From: Cacajao melanocephalus
Taxonomy: Eukaryota > Chordata > Mammalia > Primates > Pitheciidae
Direction: 5' to 3'
Assembly: GCA_963573385.1 (NCBI GenBank)
Contig: CAUYLG010044492.1
Span: 1 to 64,000, forward strand
Length of the DNA: 64,000 bases
The translations under genes were made by a program, and so were the position numbers. Each line of letters starts with the position of its first letter. Position 1 is the first letter of the stretch. Under the pieces are notes generated by a model. The model worked only from the letters and a program-made list of their open reading frames with translations, was not told where the DNA came from and did no database searches. Positions 38,486 through 51,290 of the stretch are shown piece by piece.

Positions 38486-41049
38486 TAATATTCTTTCAGA
38501 AAGAAAAGAATTAAAAATGGATACCGTGGCATGCTGTTCATAAGCAAATTCTGTTTGAAATATATATTATATACCTGTATATACATTATATATATATATA
38601 CATATGTATAATTTAGATTTTAAAATGCATTTTATGGTGGAACCAAATTTAAGAATGTTAAGTAATACTCACATATAACAATTGTACTCAATATTTTTAA
38701 AAAGACAAGATGTCATTGTCAAAAATTTCAGTTTTGAACATTGTATTTTCAGAGACCAATGATTTTTTGTTTTTACTCTTAGCAATTTTTTAAAACACAG
38801 GAATAGGAACAGCTACATGAAAATTTAATGGATAAAATAAACCACTTTGGCCTCTAAAGATTTATTTGAAATTTTGACTTATTTTCTTAGGCAAATATAT
38901 TCTGGTACAAAGATATTTCTAAAATGCCCAGAGGTGATGCATCTAGGCAGTTGACTTGAAGCAAAAAGATTAATTGCAGAGATTCAACATTGAGATAAAT
39001 GTAGTCAAAGTTGCAAAGTGGCATTTGCATTTCAGATGTAGGCTGACTGAAGAGAGATCTGATCTTCATCTGTAATTCACCTTCTAGTGCCTCATCTTCA
39101 GGCAGAAGGTGGCCCTCCAAGACTTGTGAGGTGGAAGTGCTTCCATGAGGAGCATCTATTTGCACTATTCTCTTGACTGAGAATAAACTAGAAAGTTATA
39201 AAATCAGAAAGGCTGGTTTGGGGAATCTCCATTCTTTATTTGGCTTCCTTCCATCTTGGCATGGTATCTTGTCTTTTCCAGCCCCCCTTAAGTGTATCTC
39301 ATGACTTTGTAGCAAACACAAAATATGCTTTATCATCATTTAAAAAGACTAAAAACACATTCCCTGTCCTAGGTCAGCTCCACCTCTCTCAAATTTTTTT
39401 ATTTTTAAATATTTTTAATATGTCTATAAAGAAATAATTTGTTGCTAGAATTTCAGATAATATGAAAGTAAGATTTTTTTTTCTAATAGAAGGAGGATGA
39501 TATTCTTACTTAAGATATACTTAAGCCGTGGCCTGACAATGAATCTGCTTCTTTATTTTCATGGCTCCATAAGGGGGAAGCTCAATCAAAAAGGTGTGCA
39601 ACTGACCACGACAGTCCTGGGTGCCCCTTTACTTCTTCTTCTGCCCTGAAATGATCCACCCACTTCACTTTTCCCTGCGCCCCCACAGATACTTAGTTTC
39701 GGAATCAGTCCTCAGTGTGGCCTCACCTGTATCTGGAGCCTTAGCTTCCCATCTGTGCCACATGGCAATTGTGCTGTCATTTCCCAGCATGCTGTTTCTG
39801 CCCTCTTGGCACCCACAGTTTCTGAGATCCCTGACATGACCACAGAGACCGGGAACAATAGCTTAAGTGTCTATCCTTGTTTAGGGGACTTGAGAGGAGA
39901 TTGCGTAGACTCTTGCAGGTGAGCATCTATGATCATCTAAGACTCTAAGATCATGGTAGAGGTAGGTTCGGGACAGGAGAATACATGATATTTAAGAATA
40001 AATATCTAAAACCTTTGTCTTTTAATGTCTAGTGATGATAATTTTAAATATAAGACAACAGCTATTATACAAATATATCCTATTTAAACCATTTATAAAT
40101 GTTGTAAGATTTTTTAAAAACACGAGAGAAAAATAAAGACAGCTTTAATTATTAGAAAATATGACAATGGTGTAAAACAATGACTTACCTTTCTGATCTA
40201 ATTAGTATAAAGCATAATAATAATTACATAAATTATTAAAAACATTGGGTTCAGCTGGCTGAAAGTGTTTATTGCAATAATAAAGTCCATATACTGTATA
40301 TCAATCCTCAAGAATTGTGAAACTGTAATAGAGTTGCATGCTCACTTATCCTGGTTTTCTAATCATGCCTGTAAATATACGTAGCTAGCACTAATGAGAA
40401 ATGGAAAAGTGTCTTGCCGTCTAGTGCAGGCTGGCAATAGAATAACAAGTAAAGTGCTGCTGTCAGAGCAGAAATAACACAGAGAGTTATGGCTTAAGCA
40501 GACAGAATAATGTTGTAGACAGAATCAGTTTCAATATGACAGCATTGATCTAGGGAAGAAGTTTTACCTCAAATGAAGACAGGGCTCAGAGACTTAGGCT
40601 TGGGAAATGAATTTCATTTTATATCAGAGTGTAAAAAGTCTACTTTTATGAAAAATTACTGATAACTGGGGGAGTAATTAAACTGGAATCATAGCGCACA
40701 TAGCCATAAAGCCTACGTGGGACTAAGCCTAAAGGAATAAGACTCAGAAGACTCGTGTGTAGAACACAACAAGGATCCGGGGAGGAGAAGGAGCCAGTGC
40801 TGCTTCTGTGAAACCCATCCTAACTTCAGAGCTCATGTAATAAAAGTACCATGGGGTATCACAGTGGTAAAAGTTTGAGGCTCACAGTGGGAAAGTAACC
40901 TGACATTTCTTTAATAAAGTGAAGACCTGCTCAGCCCTTAAACCTTTGATACAGTTGAAATAATTTTAATTTTTATGTAAATGTATTCCACATTTTGTAG
41001 CACTGCTAAATTACATTCTTCCAATAATAGAATTTAGCAGAAATATGTT
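38486..41049. other. Unique sequence with an AT dinucleotide patch
   Basis: A TA-rich microsatellite-like patch lies at 38561-38610. The rest is AT-rich DNA with no repeat family, exon or RNA gene that I recognise. Confidence 0.45.
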
Positions 41050-41052
41050 GCC

Positions 41053-41212
41053 CTTTTTCTTTCTTCCTTTCTTCCCAACCCTTCCTCCCTCACTCCCTCC
41101 CTTCCTTCCTTCCTTCCTCTTCCTTCTTCTTTCTTTCTCTTTCTTTTCTTTTTTTTCTTCCGAGACAGAGTCTTTCCCTGTCTCCCAGGTTGGAGTGCGT
41201 GGCACAATCATA
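41053..41212 (-). mobile_element. Alu 3' fragment with expanded (TTCC)n tail
   Basis: A pyrimidine tract of TTCC, CCCT and CTTT units (41053-41158) leads into gagacagagtctttccctgt and gttggagtgcgtggcacaat (41160-41210), the 3' end of a reverse-oriented Alu. The tract is probably the Alu A-tail that mutated into a tetranucleotide repeat. Confidence 0.85.
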
Positions 41213-42190
41213 ATCTTCTTTACTTCAGAGGTTTTCAAGACCATTACTTATTGCTTTATACAGATGCTGGAAACTGATATGAGTGAATGAACCGTGGTAA
41301 TTGGTAATTACATTAAAGATAAAATATGTTTAAATCAAAGTGAAACAATTATTCTCTAGAAAGAATATTTTAAAATTGAAAATGTTCCAGATCACTCTTA
41401 TGCTTATAAAATTATAAACGTGAACAACTCATAGATTTATAAATAGTTTCACACCACATATGTGGGCTCAATAACTGCTACACAATATTTAAAGTTTTCT
41501 AAGCCACATCTTAGTTGTCCATAAGCTTGGCATATACAAATGACATTAGTGTATCTGTGGTAACCAACCAAATTAAAGAGGTAAATAGCTTAAAATCAGA
41601 GTGATGTTGAAAAGATAAAAAACGTGTACCTGACTATAAAGCCTATAAAGTAATACCCAGTACTTTTGTGAAGAAGGTAAGTACATTTTTACAATTTAGG
41701 AGAAAATAGAAACTTTACAAATGACGAACCTTGGGGTTCAGAGAATTTGAAAGTATCTTTTTATTCTCTTACAAATATATGACACAGTTTTATTTTTGAA
41801 ATGACTTATTTTAAAAATTCAATATTGTCTAAATTTTGGGTGATTGTCTACTATGAAGAAAAATATGAAGTTCAGATTAGGTTGAACTGAAATTTAGAAT
41901 GCTTCTTAACTGATTATATTTACAAGATGTTGTTAACAATCTTTTTATAATCACTCTGGGTATTTTCCTATGAGACACACTTGAAGTAATTTCTTTTTAA
42001 ACTACATATATGTATATATTTATGAATTTTTTGCTCATTTTGCTTTATAGAAATTTTCACATTTGAATCAATTTCTCTTATTTCCCTTAATATCTTTGAA
42101 ATAGCCATGGGTGGTTAGTGATTTTTTTAAAGCAATTCTTACAAGTGATTTGATTATAGCATTAAAGAATACATAAGCAAAGTTTTTCAC
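41213..42190. other. Unique AT-rich sequence
   Basis: No recognised repeat or gene. Confidence 0.4.
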
Positions 42191-43429
42191 TTCTGTCCAA
42201 GAAAAAGTTATAGAGAGAAAATTTACTCATTGCTTAAAATAACTAAAAAGCCAGACAAAATGTATACATCAGCTGTTTTCAAGATGGTGAACAGCAGCAG
42301 TGAAGCGCAGTGATCCCTGAGAGAGGAGGCGCAAACAAGTTGAGTCCTATGATTACCCAGTGTATTAGTTTGTTCTCATACTGCTAATAAAGACATTCCT
42401 GAGACTGGGTAATTTATAAAGGAGAAAGGTTTAATTGACTTACAGTTCTGCAGAGCTAGGTAGGCCTCAGAAAACTTACAATCATGGCAAAAGGGGAAGC
42501 AAACACCGTCTTCACACGGCAGCTGCAAGAAGTTCAGAGCAAAGTGGGGGAAATGCCCCTTACAAAACCATCAGGTCTCATAAGAACTTACTATCATGAG
42601 AACAGAGCATAGAGGTAACCAGCCCCATGATTCAATCACTTCTTACTGGGTCCCTCCCACAACACGTGGGGATTATGGGAACTACAGTTCAAGATGAGAT
42701 TTGAGTGGGGACACAGCTAAATGGTATTGCTTAGCTTACTGCCCAGGGAAAATGTCCAGATGTAGTACAGGGAAAGGAAACTAAGGTGGATGTGGGTGGA
42801 CTACAGAAATAAAGAGACTGGCTGAGAGTCTGAGAATGCCAAGTCAGCTGGATTTCACAGGCTGAGTGCCAGAGATGAGACAGCTACACAGAGAGACAAC
42901 TTTGGAGATGTGCAGATGGTCATCTTCAAGCCTTCACATGACATTCAATCAACCCATGCCTATGAGGAAAATACCTGGGGCTGGGAAAATAACTACTCAA
43001 ATTATAGTGAACAATCGGTGAAATTCACACAGAGCTGGGAATAATGTCTATTTTCACCAGCCAGAGTGGGAAATGTTTTAATGCTTGGGGTACTAAGCAG
43101 AGTACTCCCAGGAGTTTTAGTTCAAATCTGCGTAAGTTAGACCGAGACTAAACACTTTTGTTTTTCAAACTAACATCTTAAAAGCAAGATTCAAAAAGTT
43201 CAATCTATTTTTGAGAAATAAGTGTGTCATAGAACAAAGCTCAAGAATATTTACAGGAATACAAAAACAACCAGCACCAAAAAGGAAAATCACAATATAT
43301 AGCATTCAATCAAAAATAACTAGAGAAGGAAAGAAACAAAAAAGACGCCCATAATCAGAAGAAAATTAATCAATTGAAACCAACCAAGACGATAGAGTTT
43401 GTAGACAGGTACACTGAAATCGTTATAAG
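42191..43429 (+). mobile_element. Old L1 (L1M) 5' region, split by a THE1 LTR
   Basis: The blocks at 42191-42360 (tgatccctgagagaggaggc, gagtcctatgattacccag) and 42730-43429 (aattcacacagagctgggaa, atagcattcaatcaaaaata, attaatcaattgaaaccaac, tgaaatcgttataa) follow the L1M 5' UTR. It ends at about 43429, where HCFC2-like sequence begins. It could be the head of the same L1 whose ORF2 resumes near 47190. Confidence 0.6.
42361..42729 (-). mobile_element. THE1 solo LTR inside the L1 5' region
   Basis: Starts tgtattagtttgttctcata, carries gagactgggtaatttataaa and ctcccacaacacgtggggat, and ends near ctaaatggtattgc. It is a complete reverse-oriented LTR without internal sequence. Confidence 0.9.
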
Positions 43430-45002
43430 GGGCCCATCCTCCATGCATGGCATGGACACTGGACTGTGGTCTTCTGGGAGTTGATGATCATCTTTAGAAA
43501 GGACAAAGAGGCACTGGGGGAGAGCTGCAAGTCTCTACAACACCGTTATCATTCAGTGTGTTCTACCAGCTCTTAGAGGAGACATCTGTCCAGGCCCTGC
43601 CATCCATGGATTCCTTTGTGATAGCACCAGAGTATTTGTATTTGGAGGAAGAGTTGAAGATGAAAGATATAACGAGTTCTGTGAGTTATAAGCAGGTTGT
43701 TTGTTATGGAAAAAAAAGAAAAAAGAAAATCCCAGCTCCTGTCTTTTTATTTTTCTCTTTGCATTTAACTTATAAATTTTCACTAATGGTAACAATGGCT
43801 ATTCATCTTGCAGTCTGAAAAAGAAAGATGAAGAGTCAAAAAATAATATCATCAGATATTTAAATCACTTCTATGAGTTGGAGCCACAAGATGCTTCTGG
43901 AGGTTGTCACTGTAATAGTCCAATGGCTCAAGGGATTGTGCCTTCTCTGAGGCATGTGGCCATTCTAGATTGTAGCAAGAAAAATTCTGTAGCAAGAAAG
44001 ATTCTAGAAGTACTGAAATAGATATTACTGATGAAAAATGGGATGCTTAGTTGAATGATCTATGGCAATTTGACATTAAGACTATGTGATAATTAAAACC
44101 ACAAATTGAAGGAACAGTGTAATTGCCATGAAGTTTTTGCATAGCCTTTTTAGAGAAAAGATGTATATTTTTTGGTGGATGGGATCCACATACAGGAAAA
44201 AATAATGAGTACTTGCCTCATGATTATGAATGGCAATATACCAATTCATTTTCTTACCTGAATCTGGATACAATGACATAGATCATCCTCATATCAGATT
44301 CTTGGGAGCATTAAACAAACAAACAATCAAGATATAAGAACAACAGCTGACCATGTGCTGTTGCAGTTGGTAAAGTGCTCAATTGTCTTTTTGGGGTGGA
44401 AAGATAGCTACAAAAATTGGGAGTAGTCATATATGCAGCAAAGATCTTCGTTACTTGATACTAAGAAACTACTAGCACTATCATAAATTCTGCAGATTAA
44501 AACTACCACCAACACTTATGTCAAGTGGCATACAGTGTATGTATATGCTGTACTGAATTGCATCATTAGATTCTCCTGCATCATCACATAGGAAAGGATT
44601 CAGAATGCATGCTCACAGAAAGGCGGTAATAATATTATTCCCCAAAGTATTCAAGCTTCTTTGTTTAAATAACTTAAAATTCCATAATATAGTAAACAGT
44701 CAATAAACTGGACATACAGCCGTGAGGGGAACTTCAGTAGACAACAAATTAGATCTCCATATATGGGAGGATGATATTTCATTTTTTATTTTGGTAACTA
44801 ACACTTCTAATCATAGCAGTTGTAAGATGAATATGCTAAGGAAAAATGAAATTCCTTACACTTGAACAAAAGTAGATGAACTAAATACTTGCCCGAGCTT
44901 AAGAAATTTCTGTATCTAGCACTGTTTTGAGCAAACAAATGATGGAAATCCAGTAGATCATGATTCTAGTAACTGGCTGTTGTACATTATTCTCTCTCAT
45001 GT
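43430..45002 (+). pseudogene. Processed pseudogene of HCFC2 (host cell factor C2)
   Basis: HCFC2 is a nuclear protein with an N-terminal Kelch beta-propeller and C-terminal fibronectin-type III repeats, related to the transcriptional coregulator HCFC1. Broken HCFC2-like reading continues here across several frames: HGHWTVVFWELMIIF (43451-43495; parent HGHRAVAIRELMIIF), VFVFGGRVEDERYNEF (43632-43679), a LLWKK stretch, RYLNHFYELEPQ (43854-43889), LNDLWQFDIKTM (44051-44086), and NSFSYLNLDTM ending at a stop at 44279-44281. Weaker homology runs on through the serine/threonine-rich region to about 45000. Kelch segments encoded by separate exons in the parent are joined without introns, so it arose by retrotransposition. 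It lacks the first 15-20 codons, has several frameshifts and in-frame stops, and the C-terminal third is not seen. The AT-rich DNA to about 46560, with AATAAA motifs, could be its 3' UTR, which I cannot verify. The parental assignment rests on recalled HCFC2 protein sequence; HCFC1 fits less well (LWKK and the NNN-RYLND-FYEL segment). Confidence 0.88.
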
Positions 45003-45124
45003 ATTAGGTTGGCACAAATGTAATTGCAAAAGTAACTGTGGTTTTGCCATTACTTGCAATATAATGAAATTTAGAATTTTTGCCATTGAAAGTAATGGCA
45101 AAACCACAGTTACTTTTGCTCTAA
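45003..45124 (+). mobile_element. MADE1 mariner MITE with enlarged hairpin
   Basis: The left end ttaggttggcacaaatgtaa and the core tttgccattgaaagtaatgg identify MADE1. The usual element is about 80 bp; this one is about 120 bp because an extra block (about 45027-45077) sits in the left arm. That block contains the exact reverse complement of the right arm, so 45026-45055 and 45090-45119 form a perfect 30-bp inverted repeat around a 34-nt loop. MADE1 copies are the known source of the miR-548 microRNA family. The element sits within or at the end of the HCFC2 pseudogene. Confidence 0.9.
45026..45119 (+). ncRNA. Candidate miR-548-type hairpin (transcription unproven)
   Basis: Transcribed on either strand this would fold into a 30-bp perfectly paired stem with a 34-nt loop. 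The 5' arm contains aaaagtaactgtggttttgc, sharing the AAAGUAA seed with miR-548 5p members. I cannot tell whether it is expressed or processed, and no promoter is evident. It is listed as a candidate only. Confidence 0.35.
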
Positions 45125-47195
45125 TCTGTAGTGTATATTCTCCACATTTTAAAAGTTCAATGTTTAAGTACTTTCTCTAACCTTATTTCATATAAACAGT
45201 GGTCTCAGCAGCCATTTTTTTTATTGGATAATACATGTCATACTAGTTTTATTGGCCACCTGATTTTATATCTTTTAAAATTATTTCCAGTTAGTACACA
45301 GCTCAAGAAATATTTTAAAAGAAGAAAGTTCAGAAGTTTTGCTTTTGAGTTTCTATGATTTTCTAAGAATCATGGTAAAATACAAATTAGTAATAAATAT
45401 TACTGATTCTTGCCAGACCAATATATTTGAATAAATTTATGGTCAATTCATGTAATTTATCTGGCCCTCAGTCTCTTCATTAATAAAATACCTTACATTT
45501 ATACATTTTCCATATAATTCCTTATTTTTGTGACATATGAAACTTTTCATGAGCTATTAAACTGAATTCTTTGTAAGTTAAAATTCAAAATTAAAGCATA
45601 TGTTCTACCATTGGGGAAAGAAGCATTTTAACAGGATACAAGTTTTAAAATCGTGCTTTCATTACTTGTAAGATTTTGTAAATGTTTTAAATGTTTCATT
45701 TTCACAGAATTTACTTCAAAATTGTATAAGCTTACTTCCAAAATATAAATACTGTACAACTTACTGAAGCTTCATTATGACCTTGAAGATGCAGAGAGAC
45801 ATCAGCCATGCACTACAGATAACTTTTAAATCTATTAGGAATGCTGTAGTATTTTTGCCTATTCAAATCTGGACTGAATGTGCAGAACAATAATTACAGA
45901 ATAGACAGTTAGAACTAAGAGCTCCAGTAATTTCACAGGCACAGGTCTCTATTTTTTATACACATACCCTTACGCCAATTTAGTTTCACCGAGTAGTTGT
46001 GTTCCTACAATTCATGTATAAAAGCAAAACAAAAGTGGATTTGTTTGTGCAGGATTGATATGTATGTTGCAGTTACTAATTTAAAATACATAGAATGTTT
46101 TTGTAAAGTTCCTGTTTTTGTAAGGAAATGATATTTTTATACCACAGTATTTGTAATATGTTTTTATTAATTCTTTTGAAGAAAACATGCAAATGGTTAG
46201 GTGCATAATGAATGTATTCTGAACTCTAAGTGGACTTCCATGGTTTGATTAGAATACCCTTCTGTGGTTATATGAATCCTAGAGCTTTGAGTGTGCACTT
46301 TACATGCAGTGTTGACAGAGAATCATTGGCTTGTTCCTCTAGCACCTCGGTGAGTGAGTGCTGCATTCTGCATTTGTTGAACTCATATGTCTTGCCTTCG
46401 GTTTATGACTGTTTTTTCTAACCGATGAAATTTTAACTTACCTCATTATTATGTTTTAAAATCATTTACATAGATGCATTTAATCAAATGTGTCTGATAT
46501 AAAGTAAACAAGCACTTCACCAAAGTTAAATAAAAAATAAATGGAAATCAAGTTTGTACATATTAAATGCTAACCCTTGCAAGTGCATAGGTGAATTTAG
46601 ATTAAAAATATAAATGTAAAGTTGTAGTAAGTGTATGTTTCAAGAACAATGATTTTAATGACCTACTTTTTGTTGGAGAAAGACTGAATTTTAATACCTT
46701 ATTCTCAACATTCATTAGCAATTTTCTTCTTGAAGCACCCCTCTTAACAAGAAGACACTATCTGACTTTCAGTACAGTATGGAATATGTGTGTGAATACA
46801 CACATTCATACCCATTTCATACTCTCAAGTGGTTGGTTTACATAGTTTAAATGCCTTTGCAGCTGCAGAACAGGAAGTGAAGATGAAATGGGCACTGACC
46901 AATGGCTTACCCTTTCAGACAGAAGGGTGGCATTTCTATAGCAAGGAACTTGCTAAACTAAATGTTTTCAGTTTGAGAATTAGCCAACTACTGTTCATTT
47001 TCTGGCTTGTGTGTGTTAACCACCAATCACACTTATTGCTTACTGAAGTCACTAGTGACTTAAAGATATTATTGAGACGTCTTTGTGGCTTTGCTATTGT
47101 TTTGCCATTGGTGCAGATAGAGATCAATGATCTTATGATTTGCATATTTTTCTAGTAGGATCCTTTTGTTATATTCTTACACTTTACATATACAT
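45125..47195. other. Unique AT-rich sequence, possible HCFC2 3' UTR
   Basis: No coding similarity. Several AATAAA motifs occur around 46530-46546. The segment 45125-46560 may be retro-copied 3' UTR of the HCFC2 mRNA; comparison with that mRNA would settle it. 46560-47195 contains a 108-codon frame (46829-47155) without a recognisable domain. Confidence 0.35.
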
Positions 47196-47350
47196 GAGAT
47201 AAATGTAAATGGTCTAAACATTTCAATTAGAAGGCAGAGATTGTAAAAATGACTAATAAAGCAAGATCTAATAATATACTTCTCACAAGAAACACACTTT
47301 AAATACACAGACCTAAATCACTTAAAAGAATTAGAAAATGTAAGATATTA

Positions 47351-47733
47351 TGCTATTATGAACTAAATGTTTATGCTCCTTGCCGCTTCCTCCCAAAAAA
47401 TTGTACATTAAAACCTTAATCCCCAATGTGATGGTCTATAGAGGTGGAGGCCTTTGGGAGACAATTAAGGTTAGATTAAATCACAAGGATGAGCCTTTAA
47501 TGATAGGATTATTATTCTTATAAAAAGAAAAAAGACAGGATATTTGTTTTTCTCTGCCACGTGAGGTTACAAAAAGATGATTATCTGCAAACCCAGAAGA
47601 ATGTTCCCACAGACCCAAAGCTGTGAGTGCCTTGTTCCTGGACTTTGCAGCTTCCAGCACTGTGAAAAATACTTGTTGATTAAGGCACCTGGTGTATGAT
47701 ATTGTGTTAGAGCAGCCCAAACTGACTAAGACA
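47351..47733 (+). mobile_element. MLT1A-like solo LTR nested in L1M
   Basis: Begins tgctattatgaactaaatgt, has aatccccaatgtgatggtct and gtggaggcctttgggagaca, and ends aaactgactaagaca. L1 ORF2 sequence continues directly on both sides. Confidence 0.9.
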
Positions 47734-48110
47734 TATGCCAACACTAAATTCTTAAAAAGCTGAGTGGCTACATAAATTTGAGAAAAAAAAAAGTAGATTG
47801 TTTTATCGAGGAATATTACTAGGAATAAAGGATCATTTAATGATTAATGATGATAGTCATTAATTCATTAAAAGTGATTAATTCATTAAAAGTATGTAAC
47901 ATTTCTGGGGATCAGAGCAAGATGGTAAAATAGAAGCCAACACCATCCTGTGTACCCTCTGCAGGAACACCAAATTTTAACAAAATTACACCATCACAAG
48001 AACCAAGAATCAGGTGTGTAATCACAGTACTTGATTTTAACTTCATATCACTAAAAAAGCCACAAGGGAGGGTAGGAGAGACAGTCTGGAATTGCCAATG
48101 CCTCCCCTGG

Positions 48111-48352
<242 letters not shown>

Positions 48353-48729
48353 TAAAAAATAAAGTAGAGTGCTGAAGGAGAAAACCTTTTACCCTAGAAA
48401 AGTATATCCGGCAAAAAAAAAAAAAAAAAAAAGGCTGAGGGATTTTTTCATCAACACCAGACCTGTCCTACAAGAAATGCTAAAGGGAATTCTGCCATCT
48501 GAAAGAAAAGGATGGTAATTAGCAAGAAGAAATCATCTGAAGGTACAAAACTCACTGGTAATAACACACAGAAAAATATAAAATATTACAGTACTGTAAT
48601 TGTGGTGTGTAAACTACTCAAGTAAAAAGACTAAATGATGAACCAATCAAAAATAATAACTTTTCAAGACATAGTATAATAAGAATAAATAAACAAATAA
48701 ATAAAAAAAGAGCTTAAAAAGCAGAAGGA

Positions 48730-49066
48730 TAGCCAGGTGTGGTGGCTCACACCTGTAATCCCTGCACTTTGGGAGGCCAAGGAGGCTATATCTCTTGAAG
48801 TCAGGAGTTTGACACCAACCTGGCCAACATGGTGAAAACCTATCTCTACTAAAAATAAAAAAAATTAGCTGGGCGTGGTGACAGGTGTCTGTAATCCCAG
48901 CTACTCAGGAGGCTGAGGCAGGAGAATCACTTGAACCTGGGAGGCAGAGGTTGGAGTGAGCTGAGATTGCCCCACAGTGCACTCCTGCCTGGGAAACGCA
49001 GAAAACTCTTTCAAAAAACAAAAACAAAAAAACAAAAAAAAACAAAAAAAAAAAACAAAAAAAACC
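48730..49066 (+). mobile_element. AluS-like SINE in L1 5' UTR
   Basis: Full-length copy (agccaggtgtggtggctcac ...) with a long interrupted A tail made of CAAAAA units (about 49013-49066). Confidence 0.95.
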
Positions 49067-50029
49067 AAAATTAAAGTGTAGAGTTTTTATTAGTTTTCAT
49101 TTTACTTGTTTGTTTATGCAATCAGTGTTAAGTTGTTATCAGTTTAAAATAATGGGTTATAAGGTAGTCTTTGCACCCTTATGGAAACCTCAAATTGAAA
49201 ATCATACAACAGATACAAAAAAAAAAAGCAAAATAACTAAACCATATCACCAGAGAAAATCGCCTTCCCTAAAAGCAAGACTGGAAAGAAGAAAGAAAAG
49301 ACCACAGAACAACCAATCAATGTGGTCAATCATATCAACAGAATGAAGGACAAAACCATGTAATCATTTCAGGTGCTGAAAAAGCATGTGATAAAGGTTA
49401 AAATCCTTTCACAGTTAAAAAACTCTTAAAAACTGGATATAGAATGAACATACCTGAACACAATAAAAGCTGTATGTGACAGACCCACAGCTAGTATCCA
49501 CTGAATGGGGAAAATCTAAAAGCCTTTCCTTTAAGATCTGAAACACGACAAGAATGCCCAGTTTCATCACTGTTATTCGACATAGTACTGGAAGTCTTTG
49601 CTAGAGCAATAAGACAAGAGAAAAAATATAAAAGACCCCTAAATTAGAAAGGAAGAAATTGAATTATCCCTGTTTGCAGATTCTATAATCGTTTATTTGG
49701 AAAAACCTGAAGACTCCACAAGAAAACTATTAGAACTAATAAACACATTCAATAAAGTTGCAGGATACAAAATCAATACACAAAAATCAGTAGCATTTCT
49801 ATATGTCAACAGTGAACAGTTCTGAAAAAAAAAATCCTAAAGTCATCCTATTTACAATAGCCACAAATAGAATTAAATACCTAGGAATTAACTTCATCTA
49901 AGAAGCTAAAGAGCTCCTCAATGAAAACTATAGCACACTGATGAAAGAAATTGAAGGGGACACACAAAAATGAAAAGATATTTCATACTCAGGCATTGGA
50001 GGAATCAATATTGTTAAAATGTCCATACT

Positions 50030-50361
<332 letters not shown>

Positions 50362-51221
50362 CTATGCATTCAATGCAATCCTATCAAAATATCAATGACA
50401 TTCTTCATGAAACACAAAAACAATCCTACAATTTATATACAACATCAAAAGACCAAGATTAGCAAACAAAGCTATCCTAAGTAAAAAGAACAAAATTGGA
50501 GGAATCACATTACCTGACTTAAAATTATACTACAGAGCTATAGAACCAAAGAAGCATGGTACTGGTATACAAACAGACACATAAATCAATGAAACAGAAT
50601 AGAGAACCCAGAAACAAACCCATACATCTACAGTGAGCTTATTTTTGAGAAAGTTGCCAAAAACATGCACTGGAAGAAGGACAGTCTCTTCGATAAACGG
50701 TGCTGGGAAAACTGGATATCCACATGCAGAAGAATGAAATTAGATCCCCATCTCTCACCATACACAAAAGTCAAATCAAAATGGGTTAATGGTTTAAATC
50801 TAAGATCTCACACTATGAAACGAATACAGGAAAACATTGGGGAAAATCTCTAGGACATTGGACCGGGCAAAGATTTTTTGAGTAATACCCCATAAGCACA
50901 GGCAACCAAAGCAAAAATGGACAAATGGGATCATATCAAGTTAAAAACCTTCTGCAAACCAAAGGAAACAATCAACAAATAAAGAGATTACCAACAAAAT
51001 GAAAACAATATTTGCAAACTACTTATCTGACAAGGAATTTAACCAGAATATATAAGGAGCTCAATCAACTATATTGGAGAAGAATCTAATAATCTGAATT
51101 CAAAATGGACAAAAGATTTGAGTAGACATTTCTCAAAAGAAGATATGCAAATGGGAAACAGCCATTTGAAAAAGGGCTCCACATCATGGATCATTAGAGA
51201 AATACAAATCAAAACAATTGT

Positions 51222-51290
51222 CCCACTCCACTCCAGCCTGGGCAACAGGCAAGACTCTGTCTCAAAAACAAAATGAAACGAAACAAAAAA
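51222..51290 (+). mobile_element. Short Alu 3' fragment in L1 ORF2
   Basis: Only cactccactccagcctgggc, caagactctgtctcaaaaac and a CAAAACGAAA-like tail are present, breaking the L1 sequence caaatcaaaacaattg / ctgtaataagatgtcatctc. Confidence 0.85.

Noticed and set aside
43681..43811. Possible GT...AG intron between two coding-like segments of the Kelch sequence
   Set aside because: The segment itself aligns with HCFC2 Kelch coding sequence (the LWKK and FSL-GN blocks), so it is decayed exon and not an intron.
43430..45002. Functional Kelch-domain gene
   Set aside because: Multiple frameshifts and stops, missing start, no introns and no C-terminal part.
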